A stretch of DNA of 64,000 bases from Acidobacteria bacterium Mor1 (GTDB taxonomy: Bacteria > Acidobacteriota > Polarisedimenticolia > Polarisedimenticolales > Polarisedimenticolaceae): NCBI GenBank assembly GCA_001664505.1, contig CP011806.1, positions 4,643,579 to 4,707,578 on the forward strand, in the 5' to 3' direction. Position numbers and translations under genes: made by a program. Shown one piece after another: positions 25,413 to 34,467 of this stretch (positions within the stretch are counted from its first letter, which is position 1; every line of letters begins with the position of its first letter). Below the pieces are notes generated by a model. The model was not told the DNA's origin. It saw nothing but the letters and a program-made list of their open reading frames with translations, and made no database searches.

Positions 25413-26606
25413 ATGGGGAAACAGCGGATCGAGGACCTGGCGCTGTTCGGCGGGGCCTCGACGTTCCAGCGACTGCGGCCGATCGCCCAGCTCGAGCGGC
25501 CGGACCGGGCTCGCTTTCTGGCCCACCTCTCCCGAATCGATCGCCGGGGACCCACGCCGGTCCTGGTTCCCGAACTCGAGGCGCGGCTGGCCCGATTCCA
25601 CGACGTGCCCCACGTCGTGGCGGTTTCCAACGCATGCGTCGGACTCCTGTATCTGCTCCACGTGGCAGCCGGCGGGAAACGCGGCGAGGTCCTGATGCCC
25701 GCCATGACCTACGCCGGCCTGCCCCACCTCGCGGTCTGGGCCGGTCAGACGCCCCGGTTCTGCGACGTGCTGGAAGCAACGCATACGCTCGACCCCGAGT
25801 CGGTGCGCGGAGCCATCACCCCCTCGACGACGGCGATCCTCCCGGTGCACAACGTGAACAGCCCCTGCGAGATTCGCGAGTTCGAGGCGCTTTCCGCCGA
25901 GTCCGGCGTTCCGTTGATCTTCGACGCGGTCCATGCCCTCGGCTCGAGCTACGCCGGCCGGCGGGTAGGCAGCCACGGCATGGCCGAAGTGTTCAGTCTC
26001 CACGCGACCAAGTTGCTCAACGGCTTCGAGGGGGGATACGTGGCGACCCGGGACGGAGCGTTGGCCGAGCGGCTGCGCGGGATGCGTGACGCCGGAGACT
26101 GCAGCGAGCCCCGCGGGCTCGATGGCCGGCTCAACGAGGTGCACGCCGCGATGGCGCTCAGTTCCCTCGACGATCTGGAAGGGGTGTTCGACCGCAATCT
26201 TCAACGATTCGAGCGCTACGTCCGCCACGCCCGGGAGTCGGAGTGGCTCGATGTGCTGCCCTACCGTTCCGGCGAGGCACACAACTACGAGTTCGCGATT
26301 CACCGGGTGGATCCGGATTCGCCGCTGACGCGCAACCAGTGGGTCCACCTGCTGCGTTCGGAGATGGCCGGCGCCGAGGCCTACTACAACCCACCGTTGC
26401 ATCGCACCGCGCACCGCCCTCAGGACACGGAGATGCCTCATCTTCCGGTGACCGACGAGTTGACCCATCGCTTCATGCACATGCCGGTCGGGGCCACGGT
26501 CTCGCTCGGGGATATCGACGAGATCGGCAGCCTGGTCCGCTTCATCGAGCATCGCGCCGACGAGATCGCCGCACGCATGGCTCCCCTGAGCCGGGAGGTC
26601 GCATGA
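25413..26606 (+). CDS. DegT/DnrJ/EryC1-family PLP aminotransferase
   Basis: A 397-residue fold-type I enzyme. Seen: HVVAVSNACVGLLYLLHVAA, LMPAMTYAGLPHLAVW, DAVHALGSSY (PLP-ring Asp) and LHATKLLNGFEGGYVAT, where Lys200 is the Schiff-base lysine; LDGRLNEVHAAMALSSL near 230 matches the N-x-R/K-x2-E segment. Typical members aminate keto sugars at C3 or C4; some act in antibiotic biosynthesis. It follows the sulfotransferase by 2 nt and overlaps the next gene by 4 nt. The true start is ATG 25413; the frame upstream runs through the sulfotransferase gene. The product might be an amino sugar that becomes sulfated (inference). Confidence 0.88.
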   Translation: MGKQRIEDLALFGGASTFQRLRPIAQLERPDRARFLAHLSRIDRRGPTPVLVPELEARLARFHDVPHVVAVSNACVGLLYLLHVAAGGKRGEVLMPAMTYAGLPHLAVWAGQTPRFCDVLEATHTLDPESVRGAITPSTTAILPVHNVNSPCEIREFEALSAESGVPLIFDAVHALGSSYAGRRVGSHGMAEVFSLHATKLLNGFEGGYVATRDGALAERLRGMRDAGDCSEPRGLDGRLNEVHAAMALSSLDDLEGVFDRNLQRFERYVRHARESEWLDVLPYRSGEAHNYEFAIHRVDPDSPLTRNQWVHLLRSEMAGAEAYYNPPLHRTAHRPQDTEMPHLPVTDELTHRFMHMPVGATVSLGDIDEIGSLVRFIEHRADEIAARMAPLSREVA

Positions 26607-27262
26607 GTCGCGGCCCGCTTCCCGAAGCCTGGGTGCAGGCGTTCGACGGCATTCTCCAACGGGGCTACTACGCCAACAACGGGCCGTTGGTCCGGCAATT
26701 CGAACAGGAACTCTGCCGGCGGTTGGAGGTGCCCTTCGCCGTCGCGGTGAACAGCGGCATGGGCGCGGCGATGTCCGCCCTCGGGGTGCTGGCTCCCACC
26801 GGACCGGCCCTGATCGCAAGCGACTGCGGGCCCTGGTTGCGGCGTTCCCTCGATTGGTACGGCATCCCGGCCTGGACCTTCGAGAGCGGAACCCACCTCG
26901 AGGTATCGGTCCGGGGCGCGCGGCAGGGCGCTTCGATCCTGATCACCTCCGGGTTCGTCGCCGAGGCAGACAGAGTCGCGGAGGTTTGCGAGCAGGCGGG
27001 CCTGAGCTGGATGCACGATGTCTCGGCCGGTCTGCGGAACACGCCGGCCGCCCACATCGACATCTGCGATCTGGAGCGCTCCTCGTTGCGTAACCCTGCC
27101 GCGGGTGGCTGCACCTTCACCCGCGATGCCGGCCTTGCAGACCTGTTGCGCAAGAGCCGCAGCTTCAAGGCCGGCAGCACGCCGGAGATGCCTGCCCGCC
27201 GGATGAACTTCAAGATGTCCGAAGCCCAGGCAGCTCTCGGACTGTGGGCACTCGACGGCTAG
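26603..27262 (+). CDS. truncated DegT-like protein lacking the PLP lysine
   Basis: A 219-residue protein related to the preceding aminotransferase but about half the length. N-terminal features are kept (RGYYANNGPLVRQFEQELC, FAVAVNSGMGAAMSALGVL, MHDVSAGLRNTP), but at the site that should read S-x-x-x-T-K it has ERSSLRNPAAGGC, with Arg163/Asn164 instead of the lysine. It stops right after MNFKMSEAQAALGLWALDG, where normal enzymes start the C-terminal small domain. It may be a regulatory or scaffold partner of the active enzyme, or an eroding duplicate. The 4-nt overlap with the active gene and the intact frame argue that it is translated. Confidence 0.65.
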   Translation: MSRGPLPEAWVQAFDGILQRGYYANNGPLVRQFEQELCRRLEVPFAVAVNSGMGAAMSALGVLAPTGPALIASDCGPWLRRSLDWYGIPAWTFESGTHLEVSVRGARQGASILITSGFVAEADRVAEVCEQAGLSWMHDVSAGLRNTPAAHIDICDLERSSLRNPAAGGCTFTRDAGLADLLRKSRSFKAGSTPEMPARRMNFKMSEAQAALGLWALDG

Positions 27263-27349
27263 GGTTCGCCGCAGCGCGGCACCCCGGATTCCATCAAGAA
27301 GGATTGCTGTTTCGGGTTTCTTGCGTCCTCGGTTAGTCTTTGGCCAGTA

Positions 27350-27367
27350 CCGGTCGACGTCGACCGG
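27350..27367. promoter_or_regulatory. 18-bp perfect palindrome before the TPR kinase gene
   Basis: CCGGTCGAC-GTCGACCGG is a perfect dyad lying 15 nt upstream of GTG 27383, before the GAGGAAA ribosome binding site. It could be an operator or a short RNA hairpin. The regulator is unknown. Confidence 0.4.
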
Positions 27368-27382
27368 ACCGAGGAAACGCGC

Positions 27383-30085
27383 GTGCTGACCGATCGTCGG
27401 GCTTCCATCACGTTCGGTTTGATGGCGGGGGCCTCTCTGCTCGCCCTGGCCTTGATGACACCCTTCTACAGCCTGGGTGCCGACGAGCCGACCGCGGCGG
27501 AGTTGTTCGATCGTCCCATCGAGGAGCTTCGGGGCCGTTTCGACAAGGCGGAAGGAGTGGAGCGGCTACGTCTCGGGCTGATCCTCGCCGACTACACCAA
27601 CGGTGAACTGGGAGACGTGCCCGCGCAGGAAATCCTCGACCGGCTCCCGGGCTCCGGGGAGATCGAGGCTCGGCTCGGCATTCCCTACCGGGCCTACCTG
27701 CAGGGCACCATGTGTTCGGTGCGCCTGCGCCAGGGCCGTTCCGACGAGTCGGTGGCCAACTGCGAGGCGGCGATGGCGTCTCTCGGGTCCATCGAGGATC
27801 CGTTCATCCGCGCCCGTATCGCCTACGACGCGACCTTCGTCGCCGTGCGCCGCGGTCAGCTCGAAGAGGCCTTTCCCCTGAGCCGCCAGGCGATTCAGGC
27901 CGCCGAGGGGAGCGGCAGCCGCTACGCCCTGGCCGCCTCGAAGAACGCCGATGCGTTGATCCTGTTGTTCGGTGGGCTCCATCAGGAAGCGGTCAGCCGC
28001 TTCGAGGAAGTTCGGGAGCTGGTCGCCGACTTCCCCGATCGCTCGTTGAGCAAGATCTTCGAGTTCAACCTCGGCCTGGCCTACATGGAGGTCGGCAACC
28101 TCGAGCAGGCGTTGGCTTCGTTCACCGCCGGCGCCAGATGGGCGGAGGAGACCGGCCAGCCTCACCGCATGCTGATCGGACGCACTCAGATGGCCCGGGC
28201 CTATCTCGCCATCGGGCAGCCCGAACGCGGCCGCGATCTGCTGAAGCCGCTGCTTGAAGAAGACCGCGAACATGACCCGGACACCCTGGCCCACGCGTGG
28301 CTGGTCTATGCGCGCTCCTTCGGCGCCCTGGGAAGACCGGGGCAGGCGCTGGACTTCATCGACCGAGGGATCGAGGTCGTCGAACGCCTGGAGAATCCGA
28401 TGCGTCGCGGACAGCTCGAGCTCGGGCGCCTGGAGATCCTGCGCACCCAGGGGCGCATCGACGAGGCTCTGGCGCGGATCCGCGACCTGATCGCCGAACT
28501 GCGCACCCGGGACAGCGACGAGTTGGACGATGCGCTCTACCTGTTGGCGGAGTTGGCTGCCGAGGCGGGCGACTACGAGTTGGCTCACACCGCCGGCGTC
28601 GAGGCCCGCGAGGTCGAGCGGGAATCCCAGGGAGCCGGCCTCGAGCTTCGTCTGAGCATGATGGAGGCGGCCCACGCCCTCGACACCGCCCGCCGGGAGG
28701 CGGATATGGCGCGCCAGCGGGCGGAGGCGCTGCGGGCGGTTTCGCAGCGCAACAACTCGGTCTTCTTCGGCGCCGCGGCGGTCCTGGTACTCGGCATCGG
28801 GCTGCTCCTGCTCGATCGCGCCCGTCGCCGGCAGACCGTCGTAGCCGATCGCCAGCGGCAGCTTTCCCAGGAACTGGAGGTGTTGGTCAGCGAGCGTACC
28901 GAGGCGCTGGAACAGGAGATGGCTCAGCGGATCCGAGGTGAAGAGGGGCGGCGCGAGTTGGAGCGGAAGCTCGCCGAGGCGGACAAGATGCGCGCCCTGG
29001 GGCAGCTGACCGGCGGCGTCGCCCATGACTTCAACAACCTGTTGACGGTGGTGAGTTCGGCGGCGGAGATGATCGGCGCCCGGCCGGACATGTCTCGAAC
29101 GGAGCGGACGACCTTGATCGAGGCGATCCTCCGTGCGTCGGACACCGGCCGTGAGGTGAACCGGGGGCTGCTCTCCTACGCCCGCCAGCAACCGCTGACT
29201 CCCGAGCCTGTCGAGCTCGAGCCCTATCTGGCCGAGTCGAAGCAGCTGTTCGAACGCACCATAGGGCCCGGCATGCTGCTGGAGACCGGGAGCGCGCAGG
29301 GCTGCATCAAGGTCGATCGCAGCCAGCTCACCACGGCGATCATCAACCTGTTGCTCAATGCCCGGGATGCCTCCAGCGGTCGCGGGACCCTGTCGATCGA
29401 GGTCCGGTCCATGCCCGAGCGGGATTCGATGGCGATCGAGGTCCATGACTTCGGCTGCGGCATGTCTCCCCAGCAGGTAGACCTGGCCACCGAGCCGTTC
29501 TTCTCGACCAAGGACTCCACCGAATCGTCGGGGCTCGGCCTGAGCATGGTCTACGGGTTCGTCAGCCAGTCAGGCGGCGAGCTCGAGATCCACAGTGAGA
29601 AGGGCCAGGGCACGACGGTGCGGATGGTCTTCCCATCGAGTATCTCGGTGCCCGACCCGGTCGAGTCCACCGCCGGACAGCGGCTGCCCGGCGACACCCG
29701 CGTCCTGCTCGTCGACGACAACGGCGACGTGGCGAGGATGCTCGGGCGGATGTTGGAGCACCTCGGCGCGCAGGTGACGTTGGCGACCCGCGGCTCCGAG
29801 GCTCTCGAGATCATCGAGGCGACCCGGCCGGATATCCTGATTTCCGATGTCCTGATGCCGGGGCAACTCAACGGGATCGAACTCGCCGACGCGGCTCGCC
29901 GGCTGCACCCCGACCTGCCGGTCCTGCTGGTTTCCGGCTTCGCCGAACAGATCGATCTGGCCTATCCCATGCTGGCCAAACCATGCACGCTCCAAGCCCT
30001 GGAAGAGAAGCTGGTCCACCTGATCGGTCGCCCCGGACCTCCCCCTCGGGGCGGGCTGGGGAACCGGACGGATCCGGTCTGCTGA
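27383..30085 (+). CDS. TPR hybrid histidine kinase with receiver domain
   Basis: A 900-residue sensor kinase. An N-terminal hydrophobic segment (LMAGASLLALALMTPFYS) and a second at ~461-480 (FFGAAAVLVLGIGLLLL) bracket a periplasmic TPR region, followed by a coiled coil. The DHp domain has GQLTGGVAHDFNNLLTVV with phospho-His548; the ATPase has LLLNARDAS, VHDFGCGMSP and STKDSTESSGLGLSMVYGF. The receiver ends the protein with ILISDVLMPG and phospho-Asp822. GTG 27383 is preceded by GAGGAAA at good spacing. TPR-sensed signals would drive autophosphorylation and relay; no separate DNA-binding response regulator lies next to it. The neighbouring CHAT-TPR gene begins 85 nt later. Confidence 0.9.
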   Translation: MLTDRRASITFGLMAGASLLALALMTPFYSLGADEPTAAELFDRPIEELRGRFDKAEGVERLRLGLILADYTNGELGDVPAQEILDRLPGSGEIEARLGIPYRAYLQGTMCSVRLRQGRSDESVANCEAAMASLGSIEDPFIRARIAYDATFVAVRRGQLEEAFPLSRQAIQAAEGSGSRYALAASKNADALILLFGGLHQEAVSRFEEVRELVADFPDRSLSKIFEFNLGLAYMEVGNLEQALASFTAGARWAEETGQPHRMLIGRTQMARAYLAIGQPERGRDLLKPLLEEDREHDPDTLAHAWLVYARSFGALGRPGQALDFIDRGIEVVERLENPMRRGQLELGRLEILRTQGRIDEALARIRDLIAELRTRDSDELDDALYLLAELAAEAGDYELAHTAGVEAREVERESQGAGLELRLSMMEAAHALDTARREADMARQRAEALRAVSQRNNSVFFGAAAVLVLGIGLLLLDRARRRQTVVADRQRQLSQELEVLVSERTEALEQEMAQRIRGEEGRRELERKLAEADKMRALGQLTGGVAHDFNNLLTVVSSAAEMIGARPDMSRTERTTLIEAILRASDTGREVNRGLLSYARQQPLTPEPVELEPYLAESKQLFERTIGPGMLLETGSAQGCIKVDRSQLTTAIINLLLNARDASSGRGTLSIEVRSMPERDSMAIEVHDFGCGMSPQQVDLATEPFFSTKDSTESSGLGLSMVYGFVSQSGGELEIHSEKGQGTTVRMVFPSSISVPDPVESTAGQRLPGDTRVLLVDDNGDVARMLGRMLEHLGAQVTLATRGSEALEIIEATRPDILISDVLMPGQLNGIELADAARRLHPDLPVLLVSGFAEQIDLAYPMLAKPCTLQALEEKLVHLIGRPGPPPRGGLGNRTDPVC

Positions 30086-30170
30086 TCCGACGGGCCGCAC
30101 CCGGCGGCGGCCATGCAGGGATTCAGCCCTTCCCGACGATAGAATCCTCGAAGGGAATCGGGGGGTTGCC

Positions 30171-32954
30171 GTGTCGTTGTACCGCCGAGTCTGTGTTTGC
30201 CTGCTGTTCGCCCTGATCTGGGGCCCCGTTCTCCCGGCGGCCGGCCCGAGCTTCGATGATTGCGAGCAACGGGTCCGGGACCAGCCCGAAGACCGCAGCG
30301 CCTGGGCCTGCTTCCAGATGGTCGCGCTGATGCACGGGAGCATCGACGAGGCCGAGCGGCGCCTGGACCGCTACCTCGATGAGGACCCCGCCAACCAGCA
30401 CGCCCGCCTTCAATACGCGCGCATCGTCTGGCGCCGGGATCCGTCCCGGGGAGAGGCGCTGACCCGGGAGGCGATCGCCGGGTTCGCCGGCGCCGGCAAG
30501 TCGGAGCCGCAGATTCGCGGACTGCAGATGCTTGCCGCCCAGCTGCGTCGTGACGGCCGGCTGGAAGATTCGGGGGATGCCCTCGACCGGGCCAGCGGGC
30601 TGGCGGTGGAGCTGGGACAGCCGGAACTACTGGCCACGGTACGCAACAGCATGGGGTGGTGGTCGATCGACGCGGCCGATTACGGCCGCGCCTGGTCGCT
30701 CTTTCAAAAGGTCGCCGAGTTCGCCGAGCCGGACGGGCCCCCCTTCCTGCGGGCCTCGGCCCTGGCAGGGCTGGCCGAGGTATCCCAGGCCAGCGGCCGG
30801 GAACGGGACGCGCTGCAGTTCCTCGACCGGCTTATCAGCTTCAACCTGGATCGGGGGGATCGCTACCACTCTTCCGAGGCGATGGCCCGCCAGGCCGCGA
30901 TCAGTCTCAGCTTGCTGCGGACAGGGGCTGTCGAGCAACAGCAGGTCGATGGGATGGCCGAGCGGGCGCTGCGAACCTCGATCGAGGCAGGCAACGTTCG
31001 CGCCGAGATCTCCAGCCGGATTGCCCTGGCCGCGGTGACCGACGACCTGTCGGAGCAGGAGCGGCACCTGCTCCGCGCCCGCGAACTGATCGCCGTCCCC
31101 GGGGGCAACCCCAAGGCGCGGGCGGCGATTCTGCGAGGCCTGGCTCGAGTTCGCTTCGGGCAAACCGCAGACGGCGACGGGGCCATGAGCCTGATGAACC
31201 GCGCCCTCGAGGACAGCCGCCGCCGGGCGGATCTGGGAGAGATCGCCGAGGGGCACGTCGGAAAAGCGGAGCTCATGGCCGCCCTCGGGCAGCCGGCCGA
31301 GGCCGAAGCGGAGTTGTTGGAGGCCATCGACAAGATCGAGCGCATTCGCGACCTGCAGCGCGACGGCGAGGTGCGCGCCCTGACCTTCTCCCGGTTCGCC
31401 TTCGCCTACTACCGGCTCGCCTCGATGCTGCTGGAAGAGCAGCGTCACGACGAGGCGTTCCGTGTCGCCGAGCGGATGCGCGCCCGGGTGTTGCTGGAAT
31501 CCCTGGACGATGCCCGGGCCAGTTCGCGATTGGTGCCCGAGGGGGATGCGGCGGTACGCCACGAAGAGGTGATCGACCGGGTGGTCGCGATCCAGCGCGA
31601 ACTGCTGGGCGATCAACTCTCCGACGCCGAGCGCGAGTTGAAGCTGGAGGAGCTGGAGCGTCTCGAAGCCGAGGGCCGGGCGCTGCGAGATGACATGGCG
31701 GCCCAGTCTTCGAGATTCGCCTCGGTCCACGCCCCGCAGATTCCGGACCTCGACGCGGTCCGCCGGCAACTGGACGACCGGGAAGCGGTGCTGCTGTTCC
31801 TGGCATCGACCGACTATGATCCGGTCGCCGGCGAGCGCGGAGGTTCATGGGTGTTGGCGATCACCAGGCAGGGGGTGCGCGCCCATCGGCTCACCCTCGA
31901 CGAGAGCCACGGGCGGCGGGCCGAGATGTTCCTCGGCTTGATTCAGCGACGGGATGCCGAAGGCCGGTTCGCCGCCGCCCGGATCTACCGGGATTGGTTG
32001 GCGCCGGCGATCGATCCGCTCCCGGCTGCGGTCGAGCGCCTGATCGTGGTGCCCGACGGGCCGCTCCACGGGCTTCCCATCGGGGCGCTGCGGGAACGGG
32101 CCGAGGCGCCGGCCCTGGCGGAGCGCTTCGAGATCGCCGTCGTCCCTTCGGTGACCCTCTGGCATCGTTGGCGTACCGAGCCGGGAAAGCAGGCCTCGGT
32201 GCCGGCGTTGGCGCTGGCCGACCCGGAACTGAGCACCGGCAAGCTGGTTCCCGAGCGCCTACGTCAGGGCACCCTTGCCGAGGGGGTTCACCTGGGGCCG
32301 CTGCCTCACGCCCGGCGCGAAGCCGACCGCGTGGTGCGCTTGCTCGGCGGCGGCAGTGAGCTTCTCGCCGGAGTCGCCGCCAGTGAGCGAGCGCTCAAGG
32401 ATCTCGATCTGAATCGCTTTCGCATGATGCATTTTGCTACCCACGCGATCATCGACGACCGGCACCCCGAGCGTTCGGCGGTGCTGCTGACGCCGGGAGA
32501 TGACGGAGAGGATGGACTGCTGCAGCTACGCGAGGTGGTCGATCTCGATCTGGCGGGGCAGGTGGTGGTGCTCTCGGCCTGTCGCAGCGCGTCGGGAATG
32601 CAGGTCGAAGGTGAGGGGGTGATGGGCATGGCCCACGCCTTCTTCCAGGCCGGGGCCCGCACCGTGGTCGGCAGTCTGTGGCCCCTGCGGGATGACGACG
32701 CGGCATGGCTCGCCGAACGCTTCGCCCAACACCTCAGTCGTGGCCGTTCGGTGGGGAGGGCGATGGCCCTGGCCCGTCGAGATCTGATCGCCGAAGGCGC
32801 GCCCCCGGCTGCCTGGGCCGGTCTCGTGGTGCTCGGAGACGCCGACCAGGTGCCGGTGCCCCGGCGATCGTGGATCGGCTACGCCGTTCCGCCGGCGGTG
32901 TTGCTTCTGCTGGCGGCTGCCGCCGGCGTGTGGTGGTGGCGCCGGGGCGCGTAG
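30171..32954 (+). CDS. exported TPR-CHAT (caspase-like) protein
   Basis: A 927-residue protein with a signal peptide (RVCVCLLFALIWGPVLPA), TPR-like helical repeats from ~20 to 460, a long coiled coil around ~480-520, then a CHAT peptidase domain (~600-895). The catalytic dyad is visible as His758 in MHFATHAIIDD and Cys804 in VVVLSACRSASGM, with GARTVVGSLWPLRDDDAAW further on. A single C-terminal helix (GYAVPPAVLLLLAAAAGVWW) ending WRRGA would leave the CHAT domain in the periplasm. CHAT proteins are caspase relatives in bacterial signalling and defence. GTG 30171 has a G-rich RBS; TAGAAT at 30140 may be its -10. Confidence 0.85.
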   Translation: MSLYRRVCVCLLFALIWGPVLPAAGPSFDDCEQRVRDQPEDRSAWACFQMVALMHGSIDEAERRLDRYLDEDPANQHARLQYARIVWRRDPSRGEALTREAIAGFAGAGKSEPQIRGLQMLAAQLRRDGRLEDSGDALDRASGLAVELGQPELLATVRNSMGWWSIDAADYGRAWSLFQKVAEFAEPDGPPFLRASALAGLAEVSQASGRERDALQFLDRLISFNLDRGDRYHSSEAMARQAAISLSLLRTGAVEQQQVDGMAERALRTSIEAGNVRAEISSRIALAAVTDDLSEQERHLLRARELIAVPGGNPKARAAILRGLARVRFGQTADGDGAMSLMNRALEDSRRRADLGEIAEGHVGKAELMAALGQPAEAEAELLEAIDKIERIRDLQRDGEVRALTFSRFAFAYYRLASMLLEEQRHDEAFRVAERMRARVLLESLDDARASSRLVPEGDAAVRHEEVIDRVVAIQRELLGDQLSDAERELKLEELERLEAEGRALRDDMAAQSSRFASVHAPQIPDLDAVRRQLDDREAVLLFLASTDYDPVAGERGGSWVLAITRQGVRAHRLTLDESHGRRAEMFLGLIQRRDAEGRFAAARIYRDWLAPAIDPLPAAVERLIVVPDGPLHGLPIGALRERAEAPALAERFEIAVVPSVTLWHRWRTEPGKQASVPALALADPELSTGKLVPERLRQGTLAEGVHLGPLPHARREADRVVRLLGGGSELLAGVAASERALKDLDLNRFRMMHFATHAIIDDRHPERSAVLLTPGDDGEDGLLQLREVVDLDLAGQVVVLSACRSASGMQVEGEGVMGMAHAFFQAGARTVVGSLWPLRDDDAAWLAERFAQHLSRGRSVGRAMALARRDLIAEGAPPAAWAGLVVLGDADQVPVPRRSWIGYAVPPAVLLLLAAAAGVWWWRRGA

Positions 32955-32982
32955 CCCCGGCCGAGGGTCAACACGGTACCGC

Positions 32983-34467
32983 TCAGGGGTCCGAAGGTTC
33001 GCGCTTGCCTTCGCTGGGCAGGATGCCCGGCCTGCTGTAGGGCTCCTGCAGTTGCCGCAGCCGTTCGATTGACAGATCGAGAGCCTCCCGGTTGACTCCG
33101 GCGTCGGCCACGATCGGCGTGATCACCAGCGCCAGTTCGGTGCGGGTCGAAGTCTGATCGATGCTGCGGAAGGCGGCGCCGAGCCCGGGCACACGACCGA
33201 GCCCCGGCACCTCCGAGCGCTGCTCGTTGTAGCGGCGCCGGATCAGACCGGCCAGCAGCACCGATTCGCCGTTGCGCGCGCGCACCACGGTCTGAACCTC
33301 ACGCTTGTCCAGGATCGGGTTCGGCGGCAGGCCCTGCAGTGCCGGCGTGAAACCGGTCAGCTCGGTGATCTCGGGGTGCAGGGTCAGCAACACCTCGCCG
33401 TCGGCGGAGATGACCGGCGTGACGTCGAGGGTAATCCCCGCCTGACGGAACTCGACAGTGATCGACTGAATCGGCTCCTGACCGACCGGCACCACATCCG
33501 CCGTGTAGAACGGGATCTCCTCGGTGATGGCGATGCGGGCGGGGACCTGGTTGAGGGTGGTGACCCGGGGCGCCGAGAGCACGGTGAGCTGCCCGCGGCT
33601 GCGTAGCGCGCGGAGCAGTCCCTGCAGTTTGTTGGAGGCGAAGGACGCGGTCAGCGCGCCGGTGGCCGGAGCCAGCGCCGTGCCGATGGAGCCGGTGGTC
33701 TCGCTTCCGAAGATCTCGGCGACCAGATCCGGTGCGGTCCAGTCGATGCCGTATTCCAGGTCATCGGAGAGTTCGACCTCGAAGACCATCGCCTCGATCA
33801 TGACCTGGCGCCGGTGCGGCTCGATCAGGGCTTCCAGAGTCTGCTCGACGGCGTCGATGTTGGCCGGATGGTCGCGAACCAGCAGCGTGCCGCCGAGTTG
33901 GTCGAAGCGCAGGCTGCCGCGGGGAGAAAGGGACAGCTCCAGGGAGCCGCCGATCGAGGCCCAGGGTCCCTGGCCATCCTCGCCGGCCAGCAGAGGAGCC
34001 GACAGATGAAACACCGTGCTGGCCAGGGGCATGCGGTCGATCATCACGGCGTTGCCCTCGAGGCGGGCGGTCAGACCGCGGCTGAGCAGGACCTGTTCCA
34101 CTGCTTCGACCAGGCGCACGTCCTCGAAGGCGACGCTGACGGTCGCGTCGACCCCGGGAGCGATCAGAAAGCTGCGCCCTGCCCGCTCCGCGAAGATCTG
34201 CATCACCTCGGCGATCGAGGCGGACTCGACGTTCAGCGAGAAGGTCAGCGGGGCGTCCAGGGCATCCGCGACGGCGGGCCAGCCGTCGACAGTCTGCTCC
34301 AGGTCGACTCGTCGCAGCGCCGGCAGGGGCGGTGCGTCGGCGGTGACCTTGGGAGGCGTCGGCAGGCCCGACGGAATCGCGGCCTCGACCGGAGTTCGCA
34401 CGGCCACCTTGGCGCAGCCTGCGCACAGGATCAGCAGGCACGCGGCCAGTATCAAACGTCGTCTCAC
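32983..34467 (-). CDS. secretin lipoprotein (PilQ/MshL/GspD family)
   Basis: A 494-residue outer-membrane secretin. The lipoprotein signal is LILAACLLILCAGCAKV, with the lipobox Cys at residue ~18. An STN-like N0 domain follows (FSLNVESASIAEVMQIFAER, VSVAFEDVRLVEAVEQVLLS), then a secretin core: VLSAPRVTTLNQVPARIAIT, VEFRQAGITLDVTPVISADG and VVRARNGESVLLAGLIRRR. GTG 34467 overlaps the preceding gene's stop as GTGA. It is the last gene of the operon, as pilQ usually is in pilMNOPQ. It would form the exit pore for a pseudopilus or substrate. Confidence 0.92.
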   Translation of the reverse strand: MRRRLILAACLLILCAGCAKVAVRTPVEAAIPSGLPTPPKVTADAPPLPALRRVDLEQTVDGWPAVADALDAPLTFSLNVESASIAEVMQIFAERAGRSFLIAPGVDATVSVAFEDVRLVEAVEQVLLSRGLTARLEGNAVMIDRMPLASTVFHLSAPLLAGEDGQGPWASIGGSLELSLSPRGSLRFDQLGGTLLVRDHPANIDAVEQTLEALIEPHRRQVMIEAMVFEVELSDDLEYGIDWTAPDLVAEIFGSETTGSIGTALAPATGALTASFASNKLQGLLRALRSRGQLTVLSAPRVTTLNQVPARIAITEEIPFYTADVVPVGQEPIQSITVEFRQAGITLDVTPVISADGEVLLTLHPEITELTGFTPALQGLPPNPILDKREVQTVVRARNGESVLLAGLIRRRYNEQRSEVPGLGRVPGLGAAFRSIDQTSTRTELALVITPIVADAGVNREALDLSIERLRQLQEPYSRPGILPSEGKREPSDP

